DNA from: Minisyncoccota bacterium
Lineage (GTDB): Bacteria; Patescibacteriota; Minisyncoccia; Phycocordibacterales; UBA918
NCBI GenBank assembly: GCA_021129515.1
Contig: JAJOLD010000001.1
Coordinates: 321,217-363,874, forward strand
Direction of reading: 5' to 3'
DNA length: 42,658 bases
This document shows, one piece after another, positions 1 through 9,309 of this stretch. The notes below the pieces were generated by a model. The model saw only the letters and a program-made list of their open reading frames with translations, did not search any database and was not told where the DNA came from. Positions within the stretch are counted from its first letter, which is position 1, and each line of letters opens with the position of its first letter. The position numbers and the translations under genes are program-made.

Positions 1-1249
1 GCACCACTGCGTAAAAGATGTAGCTTACAATATTATCGAACACAAATAAGTTATGGAAGAAATATCCAGCAAGTAATCCAACCAATATACCTCGTTCAGT
101 AGGTATGAACACCTCACGCCCAGCACCAATAGTGCGTGGTGCAACTATCAAGTAATACAAGGCAGCAAGCAGGATTGCGGCATACGCTAAGAATCCAACA
201 ATGCCTCCAGCAATTAACCAGTCTACAACAATATTGTGCACCCTATCAAACCATGCTTCCTGGTCATAGAGCGATGGCTCATAATAAGTATTAAAGACAT
301 AGTTAAAATTACCCTGACCCCACCCAAGTAACGGACGTTCTTTGACACCTTCAAGAGCCATACCCCAAATCTCAAAACGTGTAGCGCCTGCCTCGAGAGA
401 GATATCAGCAATACGATCTAAGTACCGATTATCTTGTATAAATGCTGAGTCTTTTGCGAGGAAAAATACACCTGTCAACGCAACAATACTCAACAGTACA
501 CCAGTGGCTATTTTTCTGAGTAAGCGTTGTTCTTTTGCAAAGCAGGCAATACATCCAGCAGCAACAAGAAATCCTCCGACAAGACCAAGCGTTGTACCTC
601 GCGTTGCTGTTTGGAAAAGCAAAAATACAAAGACCGCGAGAAGCATTACAAATGCTCCCACTGCCCATTTATTTTGGAACACCCGCATACGCACAAAGAG
701 TAACAATGTCAGGAATGACGAGAAGAGCATATATACCGCCATGTAGGTAGCATTTCCAAGCGTACCATCGGCACGGAAACCTTTATATCGATGTTCCACG
801 AAACCACCTGCCTGTGCAAATGCAACAACACCAACAAGTGCAGCAGCAAACAAAATAGTGCCAAGATACCGAGTCCACAATTTCTCAGTGGTACACACAC
901 TTCCCAACACCACCATATATAGAAATGTATGGATGAGCGCCATAAAACCTTCCATACGCTCATAATTACTCCAAAAACTTTTCAGAGGATACTCGCCCAA
1001 TAGATTTGCCAAAAATGTAACACCTATAAAGGCGGTAAATCCTCCCAAAATCCATGAGAACCGTGGTCGATAGACAGGCTCATACAGTGCAAGGAGTATC
1101 CACGCCGCAAATATAATTTCAACAATAATACGGAATGTAAAATTCTTCCCTGTTATAAATGGGAAAAATAATGAATCACTCACAATGAGTGGAATAAATG
1201 GGATGGCGAACAGTCCTGCAAAGACGGTCATTTTAGCGATGTCTTTCAT
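1..1249 (-). CDS. O-antigen ligase/polymerase-like membrane protein (3' end outside window)
   Basis: The minus frame is open from an ATG at 1249 to the window edge, about 416 residues without a stop, so the C-terminus is missing. The protein is mostly hydrophobic segments. Near the end of the visible part it shows the Wzy_C pattern: R-FEIWGMAL, then RPLLGWGQGNF, then a VHNIVVDWL stretch, which resembles the periplasmic loop of O-antigen ligases and polymerases. These proteins sit in the cytoplasmic membrane and join or polymerise lipid-linked glycans. It leads into a glycan locus with a flippase and many glycosyltransferases, which supports the call. There is no SD before the ATG; AT-rich TATATA lies shortly upstream. 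Polymerase versus ligase cannot be decided from sequence alone. Confidence 0.75.
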   Translation of the reverse strand, partial: MKDIAKMTVFAGLFAIPFIPLIVSDSLFFPFITGKNFTFRIIVEIIFAAWILLALYEPVYRPRFSWILGGFTAFIGVTFLANLLGEYPLKSFWSNYERMEGFMALIHTFLYMVVLGSVCTTEKLWTRYLGTILFAAALVGVVAFAQAGGFVEHRYKGFRADGTLGNATYMAVYMLFSSFLTLLLFVRMRVFQNKWAVGAFVMLLAVFVFLLFQTATRGTTLGLVGGFLVAAGCIACFAKEQRLLRKIATGVLLSIVALTGVFFLAKDSAFIQDNRYLDRIADISLEAGATRFEIWGMALEGVKERPLLGWGQGNFNYVFNTYYEPSLYDQEAWFDRVHNIVVDWLIAGGIVGFLAYAAILLAALYYLIVAPRTIGAGREVFIPTERGILVGLLAGYFFHNLFVFDNIVSYIFYAVV

Positions 1250-1288
1250 ATGCGTCGGTTATATATGTAATTATGTATGCACTCTAGA

Positions 1289-2014
1289 CTACTGTTTCTT
1301 GCCCCATACTGCAACTGTAGGAAAAGACTTTTCACGAATAGCAAGTGGAATAGTATTGATGGCGTCCTGATGTGTAAACTCCCAAACATTTATCTCCTTG
1401 AGCGCTTGCTTCATAGGTGTACCCGCCGCAATGTTTTCAATTGCTTTTGTTCCAGTAAGTCCGTGGAAGCTATGTCGATACGGAACAACGCCTAAGTGAC
1501 GTCCCATAGTTTGTTCAACCTCCATCAGTGGTACATACCGTACAAATCTCCGTTCTGGCAACACCTGCGGGATAGTATTTCCTAAAAATACATGAAACTG
1601 CTCTTTCAAAGAATGCGGATAGAGTGCGTGACCTAAATCGTATCGATGTACTACATGTCCTCCACTTTTTGTATACCGTACAGACATCTTTATAAAACTA
1701 TCTAAATCCTTTACATGCTCAAGTACACTTAATGAAAATACGATATCAAAGGAGGCGTCATCGACACCATCGATTTTTTCATATCCTAGTTGCTTATAGA
1801 GTGTAGCGCGACTGTCGTCTGTGAGTAACTGCTCCGCAGCTGCATATGATGAGTCTTTTGGCTCCAACCCAACATAGGTGATATCTGGAAAAGCATCCAA
1901 CAACTCGGGCACGTAGCGAGCGTTGCCGCATCCTAAATCCAAAACACGTACACCAGTCTTAGTGCTTGCTCCCACTTCCTCAAGTACCTGCTTTATAAAA
2001 TACAATTTTGACAT
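1289..2014 (-). CDS. class I SAM-dependent methyltransferase
   Basis: This is a Rossmann-type methyltransferase. Motif I reads VLDLGCGNARYVPEL, followed by an acidic residue in VGLEPKDS, and FSLSVLEHVKDLDSF fits motif IV and its surroundings. It probably methylates a sugar or lipid intermediate of the surrounding glycan pathway; the substrate cannot be read. The frame is open from an ATG at 2047 directly after the stop of the PAPS synthetase gene. I prefer the ATG at 2014 because a TATATT -10 box lies exactly 6 nt before it, the spacing also seen at 12952, 26114, 32628 and 34673, and because the homologous-looking sequence starts at MSKLYFIKQVLEEVG. The protein is then about 241 residues. Confidence 0.78.
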   Translation of the reverse strand: MSKLYFIKQVLEEVGASTKTGVRVLDLGCGNARYVPELLDAFPDITYVGLEPKDSSYAAAEQLLTDDSRATLYKQLGYEKIDGVDDASFDIVFSLSVLEHVKDLDSFIKMSVRYTKSGGHVVHRYDLGHALYPHSLKEQFHVFLGNTIPQVLPERRFVRYVPLMEVEQTMGRHLGVVPYRHSFHGLTGTKAIENIAAGTPMKQALKEINVWEFTHQDAINTIPLAIREKSFPTVAVWGKKQ

Positions 2015-2047
2015 AGCAAAAATATAGCACACACCCTTCTCTGACAT

Positions 2048-3721
2048 CTACCGTATGGGCATAGCTCCGACAGAAGCAAGATATGTCAGAATCTTCTCCA
2101 CTAGCACATCGGGTGTTGTACCCTCTGTGTCTAGTACTAATTCTGCACTTTCAGGCTTTTCGTATGGGTCGCTCACCCCAGTGAAGTTTTTAATCTCGCC
2201 ACTGCGTGCTTTTGCATAAAGCCCTTTCGTATCCCTTCGTTCACACTCCGCAAGTGACGTATCGACAAATATTTCAATGAAGATTCCCTGCTCTTCCACC
2301 AGAGTACGCACATACGTTCGTGCGTCTTCGTATGGCGCAATAAGCGAACACAGTGCAATGCCTCCATGCTTAGCAACCTCAGCAGCAACAAACCCAACGC
2401 GTTTTACATTTTCATCTCTATCCTCTTTTGAAAATCCAAGTCCCTTCGTCAGATGTTGCCGTATCACATCACCATCAAGAAAGGTAATGTCTCTGTTCTG
2501 TATCTCCTGGAGACGCGCGAGCAGCATCTCCGCAAGCGTCGATTTTCCTGCGCCTGAAAGCCCGGTAAAAAAGAGCACCACTCCTGGTCGCGTGTCGCGC
2601 TTCACTCCCTCCCGCAAAATATCAATACTTTCTTTGAATGAAAACCAATCAGGTATGGTTGCACCCTCACGGAGCCGAGTTCTAAACTCAGTACCAGAAA
2701 TATGTTCTACCGATTCATTGTCAGCAAGCTCCGTAGTGGACACATAGGCAGATCGCTGTTTTGAATACGCAAGTTCATCAGATGGCAAAATGGTAATACC
2801 CAATTCAGCTGCGTGTGCGAGCGCTACATCACGAGCAGCATACGGCTCATAAAACGCTTCACCATTACTATCAATACCAGGACCCGCATGATCTCGCCCT
2901 ACAATAAAGTGGGTACAGCCATAGTTTCTCCGAATCAGGGCATGCCAGAGTGCCTCACGAGGACCGCCCATACGCATAGCAAGGGGAAGCAACGAGAGAT
3001 AGGTAAATTCACTACCATACGTATTACACACGACATTGTACGTACGTACTCGAGTCACATAATCAATATCACCAGGCTTCGTCATACCAACCACTGGATG
3101 CACCAACACCGGTGCACCAATGCGCTCATGCGCCCGCTTCACCAACTCAAAGTGCGCGCGATGCATCGGGTTCCGCGTTTGAAACCCAATCACCTGTTCC
3201 CAGCCACGAGCAGTAAACACTTCTTTGAGTTCCGCTGGCGTATGTCTGAAGTGTTGAAAGTCATTGCGAACAGGCAGAGCTATCTGCTCAACCGTACCAC
3301 CGAGATACACCGGATGCATTTCGTGTTGTACATACCACACACCAGGATGTGTGGTATCGGTAGTGCCGTACACTAGCTCCACTTCTTTTTTCTTATCGGG
3401 TGTAAAGCGTGACGCTATGTTGAACACCGCAAGCGGATTCCCAAACTGGTCGCACAACACTATATTCTCTCCGACCCCACACGGACACGTTTCCGGGACA
3501 TCGAGCACAATAGGCATTGGAAACAGTGTGCCATCAGCAAGTCGCATGGTCTCAACCACAGACATATAGTCATCCTCGTTCATAAACCCAGTGAGAGGTG
3601 CAAACCCGCCGATCATACTCATTTCAAGGTCATAGAGTTGCCGGTTTCGAAGGTTAAGCCGTGGCAATGTATTGATATCGTCAGCGTAATGCATATGCGC
3701 GTATAAATTGTGTATAACCAT
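2048..3721 (-). CDS. sat-cysC: bifunctional sulfate adenylyltransferase / adenylylsulfate kinase (PAPS synthetase)
   Basis: This 557-residue fusion makes PAPS, the activated sulfate donor. The N-terminal two thirds are an ATP sulfurylase: QTRNPMHRAH near residue 180 is the catalytic HxxH region and VGRDHAGPG follows near residue 275. The C-terminal about 180 residues are an APS kinase with the P-loop GLSGAGKST and the following LDGDVIRQ segment. ATP sulfurylase makes APS from sulfate and ATP, and APS kinase phosphorylates it to PAPS. No sulfate-reduction genes are visible, but a sulfotransferase lies at 16477-17307 in the same locus, so PAPS is probably used for glycan sulfation. The start codon is preceded by an AT-rich TATATG at close range with no SD. 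The neighbouring methyltransferase follows without a gap. Confidence 0.93.
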   Translation of the reverse strand: MVIHNLYAHMHYADDINTLPRLNLRNRQLYDLEMSMIGGFAPLTGFMNEDDYMSVVETMRLADGTLFPMPIVLDVPETCPCGVGENIVLCDQFGNPLAVFNIASRFTPDKKKEVELVYGTTDTTHPGVWYVQHEMHPVYLGGTVEQIALPVRNDFQHFRHTPAELKEVFTARGWEQVIGFQTRNPMHRAHFELVKRAHERIGAPVLVHPVVGMTKPGDIDYVTRVRTYNVVCNTYGSEFTYLSLLPLAMRMGGPREALWHALIRRNYGCTHFIVGRDHAGPGIDSNGEAFYEPYAARDVALAHAAELGITILPSDELAYSKQRSAYVSTTELADNESVEHISGTEFRTRLREGATIPDWFSFKESIDILREGVKRDTRPGVVLFFTGLSGAGKSTLAEMLLARLQEIQNRDITFLDGDVIRQHLTKGLGFSKEDRDENVKRVGFVAAEVAKHGGIALCSLIAPYEDARTYVRTLVEEQGIFIEIFVDTSLAECERRDTKGLYAKARSGEIKNFTGVSDPYEKPESAELVLDTEGTTPDVLVEKILTYLASVGAMPIR

Positions 3722-3848
3722 GGTTCATATATCAGCAATAACTCTCCTACGCACCAATACGTTACTCCACGAATGTGTATGGTAGCATGTGCTCAATAGC
3801 AGTGCGTTATCCAGGAACCAACACTACTTTTTTTGAGTTACATACCAT

Positions 3849-5114
3849 ATGAAACAAAGACTACGACAGCTGCTCATTTGGAGTCAGAAATATACCAAAA
3901 CCGATATGCTCTACATTGCAAAGGGCGGTTTTTGGCTCACACTTGGTCAAGGAGTGCGTATGGTGAGTGGATTAGTACTCGTAGTCGCTTTCGCAAATAT
4001 GCTCCCAAAAGAAACATATGGCACCTATCAATTTGTGATGTCTGTGGCAACAATTTTGAGCGCGTGCACGCTGTCAGGGATGGGAGCGTCTATCACACGA
4101 GCAACGGCACAGGGAAATGAAGGCGCACTCCGTTATGGATTCCGTACACAACTTATCTGGAGTATTGGCATTGTACTCGCCGCGGGAGCAGTGGCGCTGT
4201 ATTATTGGCTACATGAAAATACACCACTTGCGATTGCGTTCCTTATTGTTGGTGCATGTGCACCGTTTCTTGAGAGCTTTCGTCTCTACCGATTTTATTT
4301 ACGTGGCAAACAACACTTTCGGGAGAGCGAAATACTCGGCATCATTCGACTCTTTTTACCACTGGTAGTCATACTCACCACTCTTGTATATACAGAAAAC
4401 CTTGTAGTGCTCATCGCTGCATATTTTCTATCCCATACACTCGCTGTTGGATTGGTATACCTGCAAGTACTTCGCACCTACACACCTCCCTATACAAAAG
4501 ATGCCGATATGGTAAACCTGAGCAAACATCTCAGTTTCTTAAATATCATTGGTACACTTGGCAAACACCTTGATAAACTACTGATATTCCATCTACTTGG
4601 TCCCGCAACAGTGGCTGCGTATATACTGGCGCATGTACCACTTACGCATATGCGTAAAGCACTTGCCATCCTCACCGAAATGGCAATCCCCAAACTGAGT
4701 CAGAGACAATTTACCGTATTACAAAAAACACTTCCGAAAAAAGTATGGCTCTTTCTGTTGGTAACGATTGTTGTCGCGATACTCTATATACTTGCAGCAC
4801 CACTGTTATTTGGTTTCTTTTTCCCAGACTATCCAGAGTCAGTGGTACTGACACAGGCACTTGCACTCGTGTTACTTTCATATCCTCGAAGCATATACGC
4901 ACAGGCGTTTAAAGCGCATGCGCTCAAACGAGAAATGTATCTAACACGCTTGAGCATACCCATCTTAACCATTATATTTTTTAGCATCCTCATACCAGTC
5001 TATGGTGTATGGGGTGCGGTATATGCAATTCTAGCAACACATCTTATCAGTAATGTACTGGTTCGATATCTCTTTGCGCGTGCACGCATCATCCCAACTG
5101 ATACATCCGTATAG
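3849..5114 (+). CDS. Wzx-type polysaccharide flippase (MOP superfamily)
   Basis: The 421-residue protein has about 12 predicted hydrophobic segments and a typical Wzx start: IAKGGFWLTLGQGVRMVSGLVLVVAFANMLPKETYG, in which the LGQG and LPKETYG parts match the polysaccharide transporter family pattern. Such proteins flip lipid-linked repeat units across the cytoplasmic membrane for the polymerase or ligase. It is divergent from the PAPS synthetase gene (127-bp spacer) and ends 4 bp from the convergent gene at 5119, with no room for a terminator. The start is the ATG at 3849; no SD is visible. The next in-frame Met lies inside the first conserved region, so this start is favoured. Confidence 0.85.
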   Translation: MKQRLRQLLIWSQKYTKTDMLYIAKGGFWLTLGQGVRMVSGLVLVVAFANMLPKETYGTYQFVMSVATILSACTLSGMGASITRATAQGNEGALRYGFRTQLIWSIGIVLAAGAVALYYWLHENTPLAIAFLIVGACAPFLESFRLYRFYLRGKQHFRESEILGIIRLFLPLVVILTTLVYTENLVVLIAAYFLSHTLAVGLVYLQVLRTYTPPYTKDADMVNLSKHLSFLNIIGTLGKHLDKLLIFHLLGPATVAAYILAHVPLTHMRKALAILTEMAIPKLSQRQFTVLQKTLPKKVWLFLLVTIVVAILYILAAPLLFGFFFPDYPESVVLTQALALVLLSYPRSIYAQAFKAHALKREMYLTRLSIPILTIIFFSILIPVYGVWGAVYAILATHLISNVLVRYLFARARIIPTDTSV

Positions 5115-5118
5115 CAGG

Positions 5119-6435
5119 CTATATACCACGCAGTGTCTCAAACAGCATCTGTTTACACTCAAGTAATACAGCTTCACGTGAACGGCTTGCATCGACGACT
5201 TGCAGTGGGATTTCTGTATTGGCTGCAATAAGTGCATCTATACCATTGAGCTTTCGTATACGAGTCTCTGTAGGCACGGTACTATCACGCAAACGTAGTA
5301 TCTCCTCGGGAACTCGAAGCACAACCAACCGCCCTGGAGCTGGTATGGCGCGATAGAGCGTCCGTTCAATGCTACTCAAAAAACCAGTTGCCCGAGGTCC
5401 GTCTGACACCTGCCACAACAATGGTGTTGGATACCTATCAGTCAGTACAATACACCCGTTGTGGGCAGCGCGGCGCGCACGCAATGCAGTGGCTAACCTG
5501 TATAGCGCTGCATATAACCGAAAAACCCACCGACTTCCCGGCACTTTTCGAGTCACCTTATAGAGCACACCACCAAATCCACATTTCTTGGGAGTACCTA
5601 AATAAAACATTTGTGCATTAAATTTCCAACCAAACCATGCTCGTAGCTCAGACACGAGTGTCGTCTTCCCTGATCCATCAACCCCCACAAACGCAAACAC
5701 TGGTGTGGGACGTTGCAATGTCTTCCCACCTTTCTTTCGTCGTGCACATATCCGATATGGTGTTATATATCGAAGCACCAACAACCGCATACGTAGCAGT
5801 AACGGAATATAACGATAGAAAGGTGCTGATGTATCGTTCATGATTACACGTAATGACTGCACACATGCAGAAAAGCCAGCAGACAACACCGGACAAGATA
5901 GAGTATCGATATCTTGTGCAACCAACCATTGAAACTCTTTTCGGAGATTAGGCGGCACCACATCTCGCGTACGCACGTATGCTCCTGCCAAATTTCGAGG
6001 ACCTGACTTCAATGCAAATCGGAGTATCAACATAAACAATTCAGTTTCAGGAGAGGCTGTCCATACACCATCAGTACGAACCCGTTGTGTCAATACCCAA
6101 TCACTCACCGATTGTGGCAGCGTGTAGATTTTTCGTTTTGACGGACCAACTGGTAACCCAGCCGTGTGTAAGTGTATATGCAACAAACGACCACTCGCAG
6201 TGTCAAACCCCATCCAATGCTCCATTTCAGTAAACGGCGGAGCAGCATCGTACAACCATCCATGCGACGTAAGCACCTCACGACACTGCGAAGCTTGGTC
6301 ATGCGCGACCAACATGTCGATATCTGTCTCACCGCATAGACCCGCGTCCAAATGCTCATTACTCTTCCAATGGCAATACCGTATACCAGCAGTATCGAGC
6401 GATTCCAGTACTGTATACAATGCAGATTTAGACAT
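5119..6435 (-). CDS. nucleotidyltransferase-like / thymidylate-kinase-like fusion protein
   Basis: The 438-residue protein has two parts. The N-terminal 200 residues look like an uncharacterised nucleotidyltransferase (IRYCHWKSNEHL, then ETDIDMLVAHD with a D-x-D). The C-terminal 190 residues look like a thymidylate-kinase-fold P-loop protein: FVGVDGSGKTTLVSEL near residue 250, and later LTDRYPTPLLW, which resembles the DRY/DRW lid region. Fusions of this kind occur in polysaccharide loci, but their substrate is not known to me. The start ATG at 6435 overlaps the end of the upstream kinase-like gene in ATGTCTAA, indicating translational coupling. The two P-loop proteins are therefore probably made together. 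Real dTMP kinase activity is unlikely given the extra domain and the context. Confidence 0.7.
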   Translation of the reverse strand: MSKSALYTVLESLDTAGIRYCHWKSNEHLDAGLCGETDIDMLVAHDQASQCREVLTSHGWLYDAAPPFTEMEHWMGFDTASGRLLHIHLHTAGLPVGPSKRKIYTLPQSVSDWVLTQRVRTDGVWTASPETELFMLILRFALKSGPRNLAGAYVRTRDVVPPNLRKEFQWLVAQDIDTLSCPVLSAGFSACVQSLRVIMNDTSAPFYRYIPLLLRMRLLVLRYITPYRICARRKKGGKTLQRPTPVFAFVGVDGSGKTTLVSELRAWFGWKFNAQMFYLGTPKKCGFGGVLYKVTRKVPGSRWVFRLYAALYRLATALRARRAAHNGCIVLTDRYPTPLLWQVSDGPRATGFLSSIERTLYRAIPAPGRLVVLRVPEEILRLRDSTVPTETRIRKLNGIDALIAANTEIPLQVVDASRSREAVLLECKQMLFETLRGI

Positions 6436-7117
6436 AGTGAGTGTGTTGTACGTGAGTAACTAATAACGCGGCATTTGTTTCAGGAGTCTGCATACCATCC
6501 AACAGTAGTACCGATACATGTGCTGCCGTGAGTTTTTGCACCATACGCTCTTGCATCGCTTGTACTGCCTGAATAAATTCCATACGGGCAGGGTCATCTT
6601 TTTCTTGCTCAAGTCGCGCAAGCGCTGCCGCAGATTCCCAGGCTATTGCTCTCTTTCGTTTTCTATTACGTGACTCAGCAAGAGATGTATTGAGAAACAC
6701 GATAACACCCTGTGCTGGTATGTGTTTTTGTATCAAAAAAAACGCATCCTCCTCAGAAACGAAACCCATAACTGCCAATTTTGAAAATAACTGTACAAAA
6801 CCACTGTCCCAGAGCGCAACAGTATCCGTATCCATCGTTGCTGTAAGCTGACGTATTTTTATATACTCATGTATCTTCATACACGCATTTTTGACCCCCT
6901 TTGCACGTGCCCATTGCAGTAACAGACGCAGTGTGCCGACCTCAAGGCGCCATAGATGCACCACAGTCCACCATGCTTTGAAATACTTTCTCCTCTGTGG
7001 TGCAAAAAATGTCTTTCGCGTCACACACACCCGCCCTGCCGCACTCAGTACTTGTGCCGTATGCGCTACAATAGTTGTCTTTCCTGCCCCAGAGGCACCA
7101 ATACATTCTATATACAT
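6428..7117 (-). CDS. P-loop kinase-like protein of the glycan locus
   Basis: This is a 229-residue protein beginning MYIECIGASGAGKTTIVAH, a Walker A motif right at the N-terminus. The middle contains DTVALWDSGFVQLFSK and VIVFLNTSLAESRNRKRKR, matching the layout of nucleoside/nucleotide kinase-like P-loop proteins (a DxGF-type segment and an arginine-rich lid). The substrate is unknown. It overlaps the NTase/kinase fusion downstream by 8 bp and follows the GT4 gene at 7122 by 4 bp, so it belongs to a tightly packed minus-strand operon. It could phosphorylate a lipid or sugar precursor. A role in nucleotide supply is possible but not supported by context. Confidence 0.6.
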   Translation of the reverse strand: MYIECIGASGAGKTTIVAHTAQVLSAAGRVCVTRKTFFAPQRRKYFKAWWTVVHLWRLEVGTLRLLLQWARAKGVKNACMKIHEYIKIRQLTATMDTDTVALWDSGFVQLFSKLAVMGFVSEEDAFFLIQKHIPAQGVIVFLNTSLAESRNRKRKRAIAWESAAALARLEQEKDDPARMEFIQAVQAMQERMVQKLTAAHVSVLLLDGMQTPETNAALLVTHVQHTHYV

Positions 7118-7121
7118 ACCA

Positions 7122-8276
7122 TTATTGCTGATTGCTGATTATCTTTTTATACACGGCGAACACCGCTTCACCAAATGGTTTTTTCTGCTCCATGGTGTTT
7201 CGTGCAGCATTGCCCATGTGCACAGTTGCAGTTCGATGTGTATAGCATACCGTAATTTTTTCTTGTAACGCCTGCACATCACGTATTGGCACCACATATC
7301 CACTGACACCATCTTCGACCACACTCTGTGCATTTGGTGTGGTAATCACAGGCAACCCATGTGCCATAGCCTCCATGACTACTTTTGGATTCCCCTCAGA
7401 TAATGACGGAAAGACAAAGAGTGATGCATCACGATAATATGATGTGGTATCAGTAACCTTGCCGACCCATGTAATAGACGGATTACGCGCTATGATGGCA
7501 TCACAATATGTCTTAAATTCCTTGGGTGTATACGCTTCGCTTCCATATCCACCCACCACCACGAGTTCCGCATCAGGCAAATCCAACATGTCCCACGCTT
7601 CAAGCAGATACTGCAAACCTTTGCGAGGCGTTGCATATGCCAAAAATAATACTTTAAATGTACCTGTTGTATGCCGCACCGGCACCTTTTGTGGTAGTGG
7701 AATATCAGAATATGCGACAAATATCTGCTCTTCTGGAAACCCATGCTGTACGTATGTCTCTTTCACAAAATCAGAATATGCAATGATGTAATCAATGGAA
7801 GCTAACGCAGCATGCAATGTATCAAACCGCCCGCATGCATCAAATGTGACTCCAAATCGAGCATATTCCTTAGTGTATAGTGCCGCTTCAAATACCGGAT
7901 GGGCAACCGTCGCAATACCAATAGTAGTGCTCCCTCTTTTTTTTGCCTTCCGTGCTACACGCGCAAATTGGGCTGCAGGATGCACAAACACAACAGCTGC
8001 GCATTGTAGCTGCATACTTGCAAGTGCATCAGGCACAAATCGTCGAACACCCTGCATCGAGATGCCAGGAATATACTCCAAGATACGTAGCACATATCGG
8101 TACCATGCGGGAGCATATGAGTGAGTGTTTGGAACGTCAAAATGCGTATGCATCTGACAAAGTATTTGCACCAACAATTTCTGCTTCGCAAATACAGCGA
8201 TGACCGGCATAATACCATCTGTCTTAAGGTTTTTTTTCTCGCCTAAATTTGCTTTCGTAACAATAGAAACTGACAT
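7122..8276 (-). CDS. GT4-family glycosyltransferase
   Basis: The 384-residue protein has the GT-B layout. The C-terminal half carries FKVLFLAYATPRKGLQYLLEAW and then the GT4 signature FVFPSLSEGNPKVVMEAMAHGLPVIT, where SEGNPKVVMEA corresponds to the E-x7-E retaining-transferase motif. It presumably transfers a sugar from a nucleotide donor to a lipid-linked acceptor at the cytoplasmic face. Donor and acceptor cannot be deduced. It is the first gene of the run with 6428 and 5119. The annotated ATG at 8276 has no SD. A later Met near the sequence IMPVIAVFAKQ could also be the start, because the first 22 residues look unlike the family. Confidence 0.8.
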   Translation of the reverse strand: MSVSIVTKANLGEKKNLKTDGIMPVIAVFAKQKLLVQILCQMHTHFDVPNTHSYAPAWYRYVLRILEYIPGISMQGVRRFVPDALASMQLQCAAVVFVHPAAQFARVARKAKKRGSTTIGIATVAHPVFEAALYTKEYARFGVTFDACGRFDTLHAALASIDYIIAYSDFVKETYVQHGFPEEQIFVAYSDIPLPQKVPVRHTTGTFKVLFLAYATPRKGLQYLLEAWDMLDLPDAELVVVGGYGSEAYTPKEFKTYCDAIIARNPSITWVGKVTDTTSYYRDASLFVFPSLSEGNPKVVMEAMAHGLPVITTPNAQSVVEDGVSGYVVPIRDVQALQEKITVCYTHRTATVHMGNAARNTMEQKKPFGEAVFAVYKKIISNQQ

Positions 8277-8289
8277 TATGTATGATACG

Positions 8290-9156
8290 TTATGTTGCTA
8301 TATAGCGCGTATAATATGCTTTAAAAGCGCGCGCATCTTTTATAGCACCTCCAAAATGGACAAAGGTACTCGCTACTTTTGTGAGTGTGTCTGGTCCCCG
8401 ATAGTGATTATGATAGGGGCCATATCCAAATAAACTATATGGAGCAAGTATGTGTATATCGCTGTAATGCCTGAGCACTACCGCTTGCAGTGCAGGCTGG
8501 TCATAATCTATATCTTTTTGCACCTCCGCTCTCCACGCTTCCATAAGCTGCTTGCCGTCTGTATTGGTTGGAATGCACACAATATCTGAACAAAGTGCTT
8601 TTTTAAACCAGTATCGAAAAAGTTCACCGGTGGTCAAATTTGCTGCAGAGAACGTTCGCACCCGTCTGCACTCACGAAGGGAAAAGTTTCCTCTCCCTCC
8701 AAGACGTTGTCCATTCTGATTTTGCGCAGTAATAATAGCTCCTTTGTGCTGTACCAAAAAATCTTCCATAACTGAAGCTGACCCCTGCGCGAGTACATCA
8801 ACATCGAGATATACAACATATTCGTATGCATCAAATGTAATGTACTGGTCAATCAATGTTTTTGCCCGACAAATACTCCACTTGCGAGGGTTCCGAGCAC
8901 TTCGTGGATTACGTGTATCAAGTCGCCGTACATCGAAAAACGCATATGGCATATCCGTGTCTGCATCGAGATTGAGATGCTCATCCTTAATTTTTAATAT
9001 ATGCGTATTGGATGATGTCGCAAATGGTACAGATGCTTGATCACACAATATATACACATCGTTTGTAAAACCAGCCTTTCGAAGTGACGTGTACGCCAAT
9101 GAAAGACACCTACGCGCATTATCCCCCACTGCCAAAAAATAGATAGCGTATTTCAT
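8290..9156 (-). CDS. DxD-motif glycosyltransferase (GT-A-like)
   Basis: The protein begins MKYAIYFLAVGDNARRCLSLAY, typical of a GT-A fold enzyme. It contains YVVYLDVDVLAQG near residue 125, a D-x-D metal and nucleotide-sugar binding motif. Near the end, TFVHFGGAIKDARAF resembles the C-terminal HF-G element of GT8-like enzymes. The frame is open to an ATG at 9171, but that ATG overlaps a TATAAT -10 box (9170-9175), so it would not be transcribed. The ATG at 9156 would then have a leader of only a few nucleotides. The resulting protein has 288 residues. It is divergent from the cytidylyltransferase-like gene at 9310. Substrates are unknown. Confidence 0.72.
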   Translation of the reverse strand: MKYAIYFLAVGDNARRCLSLAYTSLRKAGFTNDVYILCDQASVPFATSSNTHILKIKDEHLNLDADTDMPYAFFDVRRLDTRNPRSARNPRKWSICRAKTLIDQYITFDAYEYVVYLDVDVLAQGSASVMEDFLVQHKGAIITAQNQNGQRLGGRGNFSLRECRRVRTFSAANLTTGELFRYWFKKALCSDIVCIPTNTDGKQLMEAWRAEVQKDIDYDQPALQAVVLRHYSDIHILAPYSLFGYGPYHNHYRGPDTLTKVASTFVHFGGAIKDARAFKAYYTRYIAT

Positions 9157-9309
9157 ATCCGTTGTACCCATTATACTACGACCACACTCAGCAGCACCGC
9201 TGGTACGATGCCAATCCTCTTGTATAACTTAATCCACCATATGAAAGTTATACTGAGTACACCCAATTAGTGGTACTATAAGTAACCTATCGCATATATT
9301 CTATAATTC

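Noticed and set aside
2813-3376. Plus-strand frame of 187 codons opposite the PAPS synthetase.
   Set aside because: It is antisense to a firmly identified enzyme and has no domain pattern or start signal.
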